NCBI RefSeq assembly: GCF_963678635.1
Contig: NC_087062.1
Span: 33,641,651-33,705,650, forward strand
DNA length: 64,000 nt
DNA from: Symsagittifera roscoffensis
Taxonomy: Eukaryota > Xenacoelomorpha > Acoela > Convolutidae
Reading direction: 5' to 3'
In this document: positions 54,232-64,000 of the stretch, in pieces
How positions within the stretch are numbered: position 1 is the stretch's first letter
Layout: each line of letters opens with the position of its first letter
Translations under genes and position numbers: made by a program
Notes under the pieces: generated by a model
Databases searched by the model: none
What the model was told of the DNA's origin: nothing
The model's input: only the letters and a program-made list of their open reading frames with translations

Positions 54232-56487
54232 TAATGAAAGAAAATTATTTGTCTGAAAATTTTTGAGTCACATTTGATGTATTCATGAAAGTTTCCGAAA
54301 AACGAACAAGCTGTTTCGAAACTAGATTTGCAATGTCAACTTCTAAACTACTTCCTCGTGTTCATGCACGGTTTTGCTTTTCTAATATATACTGCCTCAA
54401 TGTCAGAAGTTTAGTTTTTTTTTCATCTAACTGGTATTTCTCAACAGACCTCTGCGTTCTTTGCGTCAACTCCTCTTGACTTAAAATGGATGCCTTCTGG
54501 TGAGTTCAATTTCTGAATTTTCTCAGTTTTAGTGGTCAAATACTGCACAGTATTTCCATTATAAGTGGAGATACTGGAGGTCATTGGATAATGCTGACTT
54601 AAGCTAGTATCTGTTAAATTTTTGCAGCCTGTTTGCAATTTGTTTGCTCTGAATATCTCTTTATTGAACCATCAGCATTGTGGGATTTTCCTGATTGAGT
54701 TTTTAAAATGTTCTCTAGTGGTCTCGCCCTTTCACCTCATTGATTTTGTTGCGCAACCTGCGCAGACCAAAATTCAGGTTACTGATTTTTCAGCCACTGC
54801 GCCAATTTAATTTCCATAACTTTATCAATTTGTTCCAATCTACATATCTGCTGAAAAATTTGCCCCGTTGAGTATCATTCGCATTGTTCTTTGCGCGCCA
54901 GCAGCTTTCACAAAACGAAACTATCCTAGTTTTCACCGTGTATACATTATTGGATAGAGGTACGCATTTCGGTTGGTACCAGTTTTGCCATCTTTCCCAA
55001 TCAACTCCTTTCGATTTATTAAACTACAGCCTTTTGCAGTTCGTTGCATTACCTTTGATTTACCAACACATCTGACCAATACTAGCACAGAACCAAAGAA
55101 ATTTGATTTACTATCCTCACATGAACTTCCATCTGTGCCCCAACCAGATGCAAAGGATATTTGATGTCACACATCGTGGCTAGCGCTGATCCAACATACG
55201 ACTTTGTGTTACAGAGTGGTAAACAGTAATTCTGTTGATATTCTGTTGATCTAGATCCAACGCACCAGATCAAGGTTCTGCACTCACACTGAATATCTTC
55301 TATGAGAGATCTTCCGGTGGTGAGCCACAAAATTGTATTGTATTCCAATGTTGATGCAAACTTGATCTTTGTCTCAGCGAACAGCCCACAATTATCACTA
55401 GATTGTTCTTGTTTTTACAGACGCTCTTTAACACGTATCATAGTGTTTAGCTTATGATAACAGGGATGGAAGATTAAAATGCAAGATCAACACTCACGCT
55501 CGTGAGCATTTAAATGAATTGCTCGGTTTTGAACACTTCCAGCTTCTCACTCACTAAGCAAGCGCTCGGTAATGTCATCAAAAAGTTACGTATTTTCTCC
55601 AAGACTTCCAAACTGGAATCAGAACAGTGCCTTTGATAGGGCACATACTTTCTTCACTTCAATTTTGGGATTCTTACACCCTACGGGTCAGAGAAAATTT
55701 AAATCATCTTGAAAACGAGTGAAAAAATTGTTGCGCAATTCAACTAATCATTAGGATTATTTAAAAGTAGATTCAGCTTTTTGTGAGGAATATTGGAAGT
55801 TTTTTGTGCAGGAAGAAACTTTTTTTGCAGTAAACCAAGTTGATTACTTTCTGGTAATTTCTCCGGCTGCAATCACCGTCAAAACTTCCAGATACAAAAT
55901 TCTTCTTGGAAAACAAACATGAAATGAGATAAAACAAAGGAGATAAAATTTAACTTAAATTATTATTTTGTTCAGATTCAGATCTTGTATGCACTCGGTG
56001 AAAAAGCTGTGTTATTTGAATTATACAAAAATATTCATGATTTTGAAAAAATATTTGAAATCCAGACCCAGTTAAACAGTGCGATTATCAGTCCAGTTTA
56101 AAAAATACGATGCTCCAGAAAACGAGCTCTCAGAAAACACTAAATAAAAAAATCAAAATTTTCTGCGTTGCCAAAGTTTCTGAAGAATACGTCAAAACTG
56201 TCCCTTTTGAACTCCTTGACTAGAAAACCTCGTTAAAAAACGCATTTTCCCTTGCTCCTCTTATAATTAGTATATACTTCAAATTAGAGCCAAAAGCGTC
56301 GATAAGAAAACCTAGGGATTGCTGACCAAAAACGGATGTGGTTCAACAGCCGCAAGGGATCAAAGGGTCAAGTTCTCGAGAAAGCGGCAGTAAGACCTGC
56401 TTCGGTTTCTCATAGTCCTCCACATATACATACACACAGGTACATGGCGCCTTGAATAGTTCCATGCATAGATAGTTTAGCTTTAAT
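54232..56487. other. Mostly noncoding stretch, possible old coding remnant on the minus strand
   Basis: No certain gene. The minus strand shows an open piece at 55082-55400 (own entry). The rest shows no motif that I trust. Confidence 0.5.
55082..55400 (-). pseudogene. Open minus-strand fragment, unidentified
   Basis: About 105 codons are open, and the composition looks like protein: Cys-rich, with segments like LEYNTILWLTTGRSLIEDIQ, CLPLCNTKSYVGSALATMC and DIKYPLHLVGAQ. No family is recognised. Surrounding frames are closed, so it is probably a decayed transposon gene. A chance ORF is possible. Confidence 0.25.
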
Positions 56488-57475
56488 TTGAAACGACAAG
56501 GCTACCGTGTCTGGACATTTGCGTCTCAGACATTTATGTTCCGGAAAAAAACTGTCCATAAAACAAAAAAATATCCAAGAAATTTGGTTCCCAGACAAAA
56601 TTGTCCAAAAGTTGTCAGGGCAACTGCCACAATAGTTAATGACCGGATTAAATTGATAAGCTCTCAATCGGAGGGATTGAATCAATAAAGCCACGCAACT
56701 GGGCAATTAGAAATTTTTTGAGCAGCACGTTAGAGACACAATTAACACAGGACTCAAATCATTTACACATACCTACACAGTTATTGCTTAATTGATCATT
56801 TTGGCGAACGTAGACATGAGAGCTTATAGTTTCATTGTTATTGCTCTTGAGGTCGTGTTAACAAAGGAACTCCTTGTGACGAATAAAAACAACGAACTGC
56901 TAATTCAAGATGCATACGCATAGTTCAAACATCGAATTTAAACAGACACCTCAATTTCGTGGTGATGTGCTTTATCTAAAGGCCATGGCCATGCGCGCAC
57001 TTTTCGAGAGAGCGTCTATACTATAAATGATCACAGTCATTTTCCGGATCCAGCCGATATTGAGAAACAAAAATTCATAGCAGCTCTTAAAACCAGAGCA
57101 TTCAATGCAGATCAGCCACCACGTGAAATAATTCTTTCCGTCCAAAGAGACATCAATAAAAAGACTGCAGCTGTAATCGCGAGCTATTCGGCCAACTAAA
57201 AACCTTAACTGATTTTGAACTGCTAGAGTGGCTGAAAAAGACACACAGTGGCAAGCATTTCTTTCATTTTGATTTTGGACCTAATGATACGAAGCAAATA
57301 AAGGTTTTCACGACTCTTCCAGGACTCGATCTTCTCAGTGACGCGATGGCACTTTTTCTGCGACCCGAGTGAGTTCTACCAGGTTTACACCCTCCACACA
57401 TCAGTCGAGGGAATTCTGATTCCTATTGTGTATGCAATGATTCCAGGCAAAAAAACTGTATTCGTCTTTTGAGAT
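56488..57475 (+). pseudogene. FLYWCH / MULE-type transposase remnant
   Basis: The first piece (56488-56688) resembles a decayed FLYWCH zinc finger, with a FMFRKK strand and the RQNCPKVVRATATIV segment. NDHSHFPDPADIEKQKF near 57025 supplies the HNH-like end. After a stop near 57197 comes the MULE domain: HFDFGPNDTKQIKVFTTLPG, then a frameshift near 57345. A YQVYTLHTSVEGILIPIVYA segment follows, matching the conserved 'YQLYTIH...P..Y' core. The frame closes at a TGA near 57470. FLYWCH-plus-MULE proteins are known transposase-derived genes in animals. This copy is broken and lacks the C-terminal half. Confidence 0.6.
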
Positions 57476-58956
57476 GTTTCTACATAGCCTTTCCTCAGCC
57501 ATTCCTAGACATTTTGACACAAATTTTTAACAAAAAAGCTTATCTTTTTTAAAAAAATAATAAACTGAAGTAATATAAGCTTCCACTTGATACTAATTTA
57601 AACAAGGATAGCCGGTTGTGCGCAAGTAACCCAAAATATTCCGGCAAATGTTTTTCTCGATAAAAAACAAAAGCGGAACAACTGAAAACTATTTTTTGAA
57701 ATTGTGAAAAAGGAAACGGTTTAAAAATCTAGGAACTAGTTTGGAAAAAATCAATAAAATCGAAATGGGTCTGAAAATCAAAAATCACTCCAATTTTGAG
57801 ACCAATGGATTGCCAAAAAACGTTTACCACTTTTTTTTCTCGATATTGGAACAACTTTTTACGGTTTTCTTTGGAATCTGGTTTACGCTCAAAAAGGCTT
57901 TCATATTATACCATATCTAATCCTATACACGTTTTTTTTAGGCAGCCATAATTCCTTCATGAAAAGGTCGCAACAACAAGGCTAACTGGAAGCTGTACAA
58001 GTCGCATAGCAGGTTCCCACCAGCTGTATTTTCTTAGCAAACTTATTGACGGGAATAAAATTTGTTCTTGATTTCATGTACACTTTTCTCGCATTTGAGG
58101 CAATTTTAATGAAATTCAACATTGTTTTTTCCAATTTTTTAAAAATTTGAGCGTACTTTGTGAGCGTATGAGGGAAGTGACGACCAGCATTACGGACATC
58201 AACAGCTACTGAGCAAAAAGTACAAAATATTCAGAACACTCTGATTGAAGAAAGAAACTCAAGAATAAAAAAAATTATTAAGGAAAATATTCGTTTTTCT
58301 TTCAAAATTCCGTAATATTTAAAAAGCGACTTAACTAGAAAAGCTGTAGCAATTCAAGTAACATTGCTAAAATAAGCTTCAAAACTTAATGTTATAATTA
58401 TTTTTGAACTATAGTGGAAGGTCAGTCCTTCATCAATTTTTTCTATTCAAGTCTGAAAAGCGAAAATTTTAACACCGTTTTTTCTCGACACACGCGAATT
58501 TCGATTTCTTTAAGAATTCATATTACGAACTAGGAATTTATTGAAATACCACACATGACCCTCCTAAAATTTTCTTTTGAGTCAAAACTGGCCGAAAAAA
58601 AAGATCCCATGTCATAGTTCCTTCTGAAGAAAATTCGTAAATAGTTTTTAGGTTTTGACTTTTCTGTACCTCGAATTTGTTTAGCTCTTTACTCTCAGAA
58701 CAAGACGAGTAGTCTGTTGCTGTGCAAGACACAGTAATCTTAGGAAAAAACCCGAAAATTTGTTTCGACTATTAAGGATTTTTGTCTCCAATTTTACCGT
58801 CAAGATACGGCTTCCACTTTTTCTTCCATTCGTAAATAAATCTGAATATACGCTTTGGTTTATATATTTGTGAAGTTTTTACTACGTTGGCCACAAGAAA
58901 ATACCAAAATAGTGTAACCTACAGATTTTCATTCCCCTCGCCGTCCAAAACTGCAT
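57476..58956. other. AT-rich noncoding stretch
   Basis: No gene seen; long A/T runs throughout. Confidence 0.6.
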
Positions 58957-58964
58957 CCAGTGGT
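58957..58964. repeat. hAT target-site duplication, left copy (CCAGTGGT)
   Basis: Eight bases identical to 60210-60217 on the other side of the element. Eight-base duplications are diagnostic of hAT transposition. Confidence 0.9.
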
Positions 58965-59131
58965 CAGTGTTGGCATGTTTTAAACAAGGGGTGTTTTAAA
59001 CATGTTTTAAACACTGTTTTAAACACTTGTTTTTTTTACATGTTTTTTTTTAATGTTTTTTTCTACTGAATCAATTATGAATCACTGGTTATTGAACAAC
59101 CTTAGCAGGCATCTTTGTTTTCGGTCTCGCG

Positions 59132-59368
59132 TTGAAGTGGCTGACAATTGGCTTGGTTAGTTGGTTCTGAGAGAACGCGGTTATGTAAACACTCATTACG
59201 CTGGTAGCTAATTGAAGTGGCTGACAATTGGCTTGGTTAGTTGGTTCTGAGAGAACGCGGTTATGTAAACACTCATTACGCTGGTAGCTAATTGAAGTGG
59301 CTGACAATTGGCTTGGTTAGTTGGTTCTGAGAGAACGCGGTTATGTAAACACTCATTACGCTGGTAGC
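59132..59368. repeat. Three 80-bp tandem repeats inside the hAT element
   Basis: Units start at 59132, 59212 and 59292, each beginning TTGAAGTGGCTGACAATTGG and ending CGCTGGTAGC. They are identical by eye, so the array is recent. Confidence 0.9.
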
Positions 59369-59371
59369 AAA

Positions 59372-60044
59372 CGACAATCAAGAGAACTTTCGAACAGGGA
59401 AGAACAAAGAAGTTCGAAAATACATCGTCGACTTAGCCTTGTACAAACAAGTGGAGGACGCTGTAAACGTTTTGACCCCCATTTCACTCGCCATTGATCT
59501 GGTTCAGGGAAATCAAGTGACACTTGCAGATGCTGTTCACGCGTGGAAAAAAGTCCTTGAAAGTTACCGGAGTCTCGAAGGAGAAGGAAGAGAATGGTTA
59601 GCAGCCGCCGAAACTAGGTACAACAAGAGTGTTACTGCAGTGTTTTTTGTTGCCCATTCTCTGCACCCGAAGTACCTTGGCAACAATCTGACGACTTCTG
59701 AATGGAACGAGGCAACAAACTGGGTACGCGAAAACAGAGCTTCCTGCATGTCGGAGTATTTACAATTTATTGGAGGAACTAAAGATGTAATCCAGCAAGT
59801 GTACGCTATTTCTGCGAACTGTGAGCTGGGAAATTTCTACAAGTCACAGGAAATTCTCGGAAATCTGGAAAAAGAACTTGTGGAGTTGGCTGTGACTCTG
59901 ATCAGCATTGCTCCGTCGTCGGCCGGACTGGAGCGGGTATTCAGTTCAATGGGTTTTGTGCATTCTGATTTGCGCAACAGGCTAGCACCGGAAAAGGTCG
60001 GAAAACTAGCCTTCTGCTTGCGAGTTTTAAACGAAAAATTTTGA
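59372..60044 (+). pseudogene. hAT transposase, C-terminal fragment with dimerisation domain
   Basis: The frame is open upstream of the visible start and has no clear ATG of its own. The longest Leu-started reading from 59439 is 201 codons. It holds segments like FFVAHSLHPKYLG and ends with LISIAPSSAGLERVFSSMGF and HSDLRNRLAPEKVGKL, the conserved hAT dimerisation motif (S-A-x-x-E-R-x-FS, then NRL). The N-terminal zinc finger and the first two catalytic acids are missing. The end is intact, which suggests deletion of the front part rather than slow decay. Confidence 0.85.
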
Positions 60045-60209
60045 TAAGAATTTTCGAATAAATTTTTCGTACTCCAGTTTTTAACACTTGAGATGTCGTG
60101 GGAGCAATTATACGTTGATCTGGGAAAAAAGGTGTTTTAAACATGTTTAAAACGTTTTAAACGTTTAAAACGTTTTTTATGAAAAAAAAACACAATTTTG
60201 CCAACACTG

Positions 60210-60217
60210 CCAGTGGT
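60210..60217. repeat. hAT target-site duplication, right copy (CCAGTGGT)
   Basis: Matches 58957-58964. Confidence 0.9.
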
Positions 60218-61409
60218 TAAGTGATTGTTATTTGCAAAGTATATTCAATTTAGTAAGCAGGCTCTATTTAGGGTTCATGTTTCAGTTGATTAATTTTTTT
60301 GTACTAATGAACTGTTCAAATTACGGAGGGATTATTTTTCCTATTTACTGTTTTGGCGATTGAAAAAACAATATCAAGTACCAGAGTTATTATTTTCGAA
60401 GTTAAGGGGTGAAACATGAATGATAGAAGGGATCGATTTTGTAAACTTATTTCAGGCGCGACCGATAAGGACAAGCAGTAAGAATTAGCAAGTGCAACCA
60501 GCATAAAATATTCTGAGCTAACATGAATCTATGTTATGATGCCATTTCTGGGTTCCCATGAAATCTTAGTGTCGTTTGCGATAACATAATCATCATAAAG
60601 TGCAGTCCAAATAATTGATCCCATTGTCAAATAACCAGATATACTTTTCAAATAATATGTATGTCTTTCATAAGTTTACATTCACTGAATTTATTGAAGC
60701 AAATGTCTTGAACGGTGTTGACGATATCTTTCATTACTACTTGATGAGAAATCATTTTTCGCAAAAAAAATTAAATCAAATACTTAAAGTAAGCGATATT
60801 ATGATTTTGACTTGAAAATTTAGCTTTAACTGCAGCTTGACTATATGAAAAATTGAACAACTTCGTCCAGGGTTTAAAAATACTGAATTCTTAGAACCAA
60901 ACATTGCACATCATTGGCAATGAAGAACTGATAATGTCAAGAAAATGGAAAATTACCAAAACTTATCTTCTTATTTGACAACAAAAAAATGAAAAAAAAA
61001 ATGATACACCGCAACAAAAAATGAAAAAAAAAAATACCTATGTTGAAAAAAAGGTGAACCAAAATTTTCGTATAACTCGATGAAGATCACATAGGGCCCA
61101 GCTAAAGCTGGATGTCAGTGTTTCATATTTTTTGAAATTGCTATACTGATGCGGTACAAAATGCTAGGATAGTTTCTAAAGATCGGTCAAATTCAAAAAG
61201 TTGATTTTCCGAAATCCATTTCTTTATTCTGCTAAAAGCAGCCCGTGGTCGGTAAAGTAGAGATTCCCAAAATCGAGTTTCTCGATTTTAACACTTAACC
61301 TGAGAATTTACACAATAATTTTCGAGTAGAGACACAAAACACGGTTAAATCTTCAAAACGTTCCCATTGAAGGCTATCACTTTTTTCAAAAAAAAAAAAC
61401 TGGGCGTCG
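60218..61409. other. AT-rich noncoding stretch
   Basis: No gene. From about 61150 onward faint copies of the array phrases (GATAGTT, GGTCAAA, TTTTCCGA) appear, so the degenerate array may begin here. Confidence 0.5.
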
Positions 61410-62740
61410 ATTCAACTTATGATACCAGATTTGGCAGGATAGTTACCGAGAAAAGTCCAAAAAACGGTCAACATATCATATAATTCAAATTTCCGTGAAT
61501 CATATTTTTTGTTTAAAAAATTTGTGAGTGGCCGCAAAAGCAGAGACATTCAACAAACTTGTAATTTCGATTGAAACTTAAAATCCAGATTTGGCAGGAT
61601 AGTTCAAAAAAAGCTTTAAAAAACAGTCAAAACACCAATGTTACCTTTTCCGAGGGCCATAATTTTTACTTTCAAAAAAATTGGACGTCGCATATGCAAA
61701 GGAGTGTCTCAAAACCCGTGCTTTGGATTCAAACCATTATCCCAGATATGAGAGGGTATTTTTCAAAAAAAAATCGTAAAATTTAGAAAAACGCCCAAAA
61801 AATGATTTGCCCGAGGACGATAACTTTCTTTGCAAAATTATGCAGCAGAGATTCGCTTTACTAGTAATTTCGATTGAACCCAAAAACCCAGGTTTGGCGG
61901 GGTAGCTCTCAAGAAAAGTCAAGTTTGAAAAAACGGTCAAAAATTCAAATTTTTAGAGTTTTCCGAGGGCTATAAACTTTAGTGTCAAAAAAATTTGGCG
62001 TTGCAAAGGAGCTTTCCACAACCTGTTCTGAAATTGAATCCAACATCTCAGATAAGTGAGTTTTTTTTCGGTAAAACTCGTAAGTATAGGAAAAAAAACG
62101 CCAAAACATTGACTTTTCCGAGGGCGATAAATTTTTGTGTGAAAAATTTTGTTGAAAGGCCGCAAATGCAGAAGAAATTTAACTAGCCTGTAATTTCGAT
62201 TGAACTTAAAAACCCAGGTTTGGCAGGGTAGCTCTCGAGAAAATACAAAGTTTAAAAAAAACGGCCAGAAAACCAAAACTTTGATTATTTCGAGGGTCAC
62301 AAAAATTTGGGCAAAGTCCCCTATGCAAAGGGGCTTCCCACAATCCGTGGATTGAGCCCAACGCCTCAGCTAACGGAGGACATAATTCGGTGAAATTCAT
62401 AAAATTTAGTAAACCAACACTCAAAAAATTGACTTATCCGAAGACGATAACTTTTTGGGTTAGAAAAAAATTGTGAGTGGCCGCTAATGCAGGGGAGTTT
62501 CCCAGTACCCGTTATCTCCATTGAAACCAATACCTCAGATTAAGGAGGGTAGTTTCCAAGAAAAGTAAAAAAAAACCAAAAAAAGGTCAAACAAATCAAA
62601 AATGTGACTATTCCGAGGGCCATCATTTCAAGTGCGAAAAAATGCGCGTAGCCGCCAATGGATAGGAACTTTTTAAATCCGTTCTATTCATTGATTCCAA
62701 AACTCAAATTTGGTAGGTCCGTTTTTGAGAAAATGAAAAA
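61410..62740. repeat. Degenerate tandem array, 160-bp unit paired into ~320 bp
   Basis: The phrase TTTTCCGAGGGCCATAA-like recurs at 61651, 61812, 61964, 62119, 62291, 62439 and 62614, spaced 148-175 bases apart. Alternate units share more with each other (GGGC-YATAA against GGACGATAAC), which gives a period of 307-327 bases. Other landmarks are GGTTTGGCAGGGTAG, GAGTGGCCGC-AATGCA and CTCAGAT. It looks like old satellite DNA with no genes inside. Confidence 0.75.
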
Positions 62741-63361
62741 ATATATATCGGACAAATAATCCAATCAATTTTATGGAAGGATGCAGACAAAGTGGTAAAG
62801 CAAAAAGAGACCAGGGGAGTATTCAGGCACACAAGGGTGTAGGCGGCCTGTCTATGCATACCCTGTTTTGAAAATCTGTGAAAGGGTTTTCGAGAAAAAA
62901 AACATTTTTTGTGAAAATTGATAAAATTTTCCAAAGCGTCTCAAAAAATAAGAAACCCATTCGTGAACAGTTTCGTAATACCTGTTTTTAACATGCAGTA
63001 ACTCTAAACAGAGATGTCAAGCAACACATTGGAAATTCAAATTAGAAACTCGACAACTTTAAGAAGCGGAAACAAGGCCGACATCTTCGAGCAGACACCA
63101 GTTGAGCCGAAAAAAAAATCGGATTTGGTATAAACCTTTAAAAAGTTTCAAGACCTTCTGACACTACTATGTAGTAACTAGTACCCACCCAGTAGTTAAT
63201 AGTACCTCAGTACCCGCCCAGATAGTACCATAAGTGATTCAGCTGATTTTGTTAAATTAGATGCTAACCCGAAAAAAAAATCTACAATCCGATTTGATAA
63301 CGCTTGCTAATCGCAAGTGTAGTTATTGATTATGGTTGCTTGCTATTTCAAAACGATTTGT
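62741..63361. other. Region downstream of TTC27
   Basis: Noncoding. A short AGTACC-rich repeat lies at 63175-63230. On the minus strand this is the 3' flank of TTC27; I find no clear AATAAA. Confidence 0.5.
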
Positions 63362-64000
63362 TTACAATATATTCAATTTTCGATCAATATCATCAACCAT
63401 TTTTTTCAATTCTGATACAATACTTTCAGTCTCTGGAGTAACATGTTCAAAAAACATAGACTCGACAGCATAAAAGTTCTTCAAGTTTTTCAATGACCCA
63501 GATATTTCACCCTTCAAATCTTCCGGAAAGTCGTTGCCAACACTTGAATTGTAGCTTTCGAAACACTTCAATAATTTCTCAGACTTTTTCACGCACTTCA
63601 TAAACAGTTCAAAGTCGGCATCAACTTTTGGCATGTTGGTCATTTGTCGGAGAGCTTTTACATAAAATCGTATCCCTTTTTCTTGGTCGGCTATGGAATC
63701 GGCGCTCTGAAAACAAACATCTCCATAGCACTCCCATACTTCGTATTTTGTGGACACTTTAGAAGTAACAAAGCCCATAAATTCTAGAAACAGTACCTTT
63801 TGTCTGGGCCATGAACTTTTGTCCATTTTTTCTTTCGATTCAATGAATAATTTAGTTGTCATTTGCAATGCAAGGATGTCCAATTTTCGGTCTTTAAGTT
63901 CCAGTAGCCTTCTGATACATCTTATCGCATCATTCACTTGTTTCAAAGTTACACTTGTGATCAAAAAATTCTCCCAAATTTGCCAGTTATCAAAACTTAG
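63362..64000 (-). CDS. ttc27: Tetratricopeptide repeat protein 27-like, C-terminal part
   Basis: The frame is open from the right edge of the window to TAA at 63362-63364 (212 residues), so the 5' part of the gene lies outside. The first visible residues, FDNWQIWENFLITS, match the conserved 'NWQ-W-N(F/Y)' segment of TTC27, just after its TPR region. They are followed by a helix pair like VNDAIRCIRRLLELKDRK. Then come FLEFMGFVTSKVSTKYEVWECYGDV and a YVKALRQ helix, in the order seen in the TTC27 C-terminus. A coiled-coil-like end (SELKKMVDDIDRKL) closes the protein. TTC27 (Emw1 in yeast) is a conserved eukaryotic TPR protein with a general cellular role. No intron is visible in this part. Confidence 0.8.
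   Translation of the reverse strand, partial: LSFDNWQIWENFLITSVTLKQVNDAIRCIRRLLELKDRKLDILALQMTTKLFIESKEKMDKSSWPRQKVLFLEFMGFVTSKVSTKYEVWECYGDVCFQSADSIADQEKGIRFYVKALRQMTNMPKVDADFELFMKCVKKSEKLLKCFESYNSSVGNDFPEDLKGEISGSLKNLKNFYAVESMFFEHVTPETESIVSELKKMVDDIDRKLNIL

Larger units (their letters stand above)
58965..60209 (+). mobile_element. Internally deleted hAT DNA transposon
   Basis: 1245 bp between perfect 8-bp duplications. The terminal inverted repeat is CAGTGTTGGCA / TGCCAACACTG. Subterminal zones on both sides are packed with GTTTTAAAC-type palindromes, likely transposase-binding sites. Inside are three 80-bp tandem repeats and the C-terminal part of the transposase. A full hAT transposase has about 600 residues or more, so most of the gene is gone. 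Confidence 0.9.

Noticed and set aside
59132-59368. CRISPR-like array
   Set aside because: The 80-bp units are contiguous and identical, with no spacers, in a eukaryotic transposon.
61571-62300. Several short ORFs within the degenerate array
   Set aside because: They fall at changing positions in the repeat unit and are not kept between units.
1-64000. tRNA, rRNA or other structured host RNA genes
   Set aside because: I saw no convincing tRNA box A/B pair or rRNA segment; a dedicated scan would be needed to exclude short ones.

Overview
The window is AT-rich DNA from an animal genome, most likely an invertebrate, and almost all of it is transposable-element sequence. I see no prokaryotic operons, phage genes or CRISPR arrays. 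The only host gene I recognise is the C-terminal part of a TTC27-like tetratricopeptide-repeat protein on the minus strand at the right edge (63362-64000). The species cannot be named from the sequence.

Layout. 1-8260: remains of three non-LTR retrotransposons: an endonuclease fragment on the minus strand at the left edge, LINE-A (1367-5127, PHD-finger ORF1, endonuclease-RT ORF2, (TAC)n tail) and LINE-B (5130-8260). 8261-9887: noncoding, with a dispersed repeat. 9892-25777: a complete 15.9-kb LTR element (element 1) with 410-bp LTRs identical by eye and a 4-bp TTAG target duplication. 25782-29126: noncoding, with old dispersed repeats. 29127-51684: an older, partly broken 22.6-kb relative (element 2) that keeps gag but carries a roughly 3.6-kb internal duplication. 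52765-54229: two palindromic Tc1/mariner-type MITEs joined head to tail at one TA. 56488-57475: a broken FLYWCH/MULE transposase. 58965-60209: an internally deleted hAT element with a perfect 8-bp TSD. 61410-62740: a degenerate array with a 160/320-bp period. 63362-64000: TTC27.

The main point of interest is the LTR element family. In enzymatic order it is Ty3/Gypsy-like (PR-RT-RNase H-IN), but it is unusually large and virus-like. Its order is LTR, a 77-aa leader ORF, a structured 0.9-kb leader, a 155-aa basic protein, gag-pol, a spacer with a possible splice acceptor, two small hydrophobic ORFs, a 378-codon ORF without any ATG, an 872-aa glycoprotein whose layout resembles chuvirus-type glycoproteins, a 601-aa protein of unknown function, an intron-like segment, and a 1.5-kb conserved noncoding 3' region. 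Neighbouring ORFs overlap by 4-26 bases, twice as ATGA. Comparing the two elements shows that several accessory ORFs change mainly at synonymous sites, so they are real genes.

Element 1 is the younger copy (identical LTRs) yet has lost about 3 kb of gag by an in-frame deletion. This suggests it was mobilised in trans by an intact relative elsewhere in the genome. Element 2 has gag but is inactivated by many stops and frameshifts. Its duplication junction contains a displaced piece of env. The copies share the same stop codons, so the duplication happened after env was already dead.
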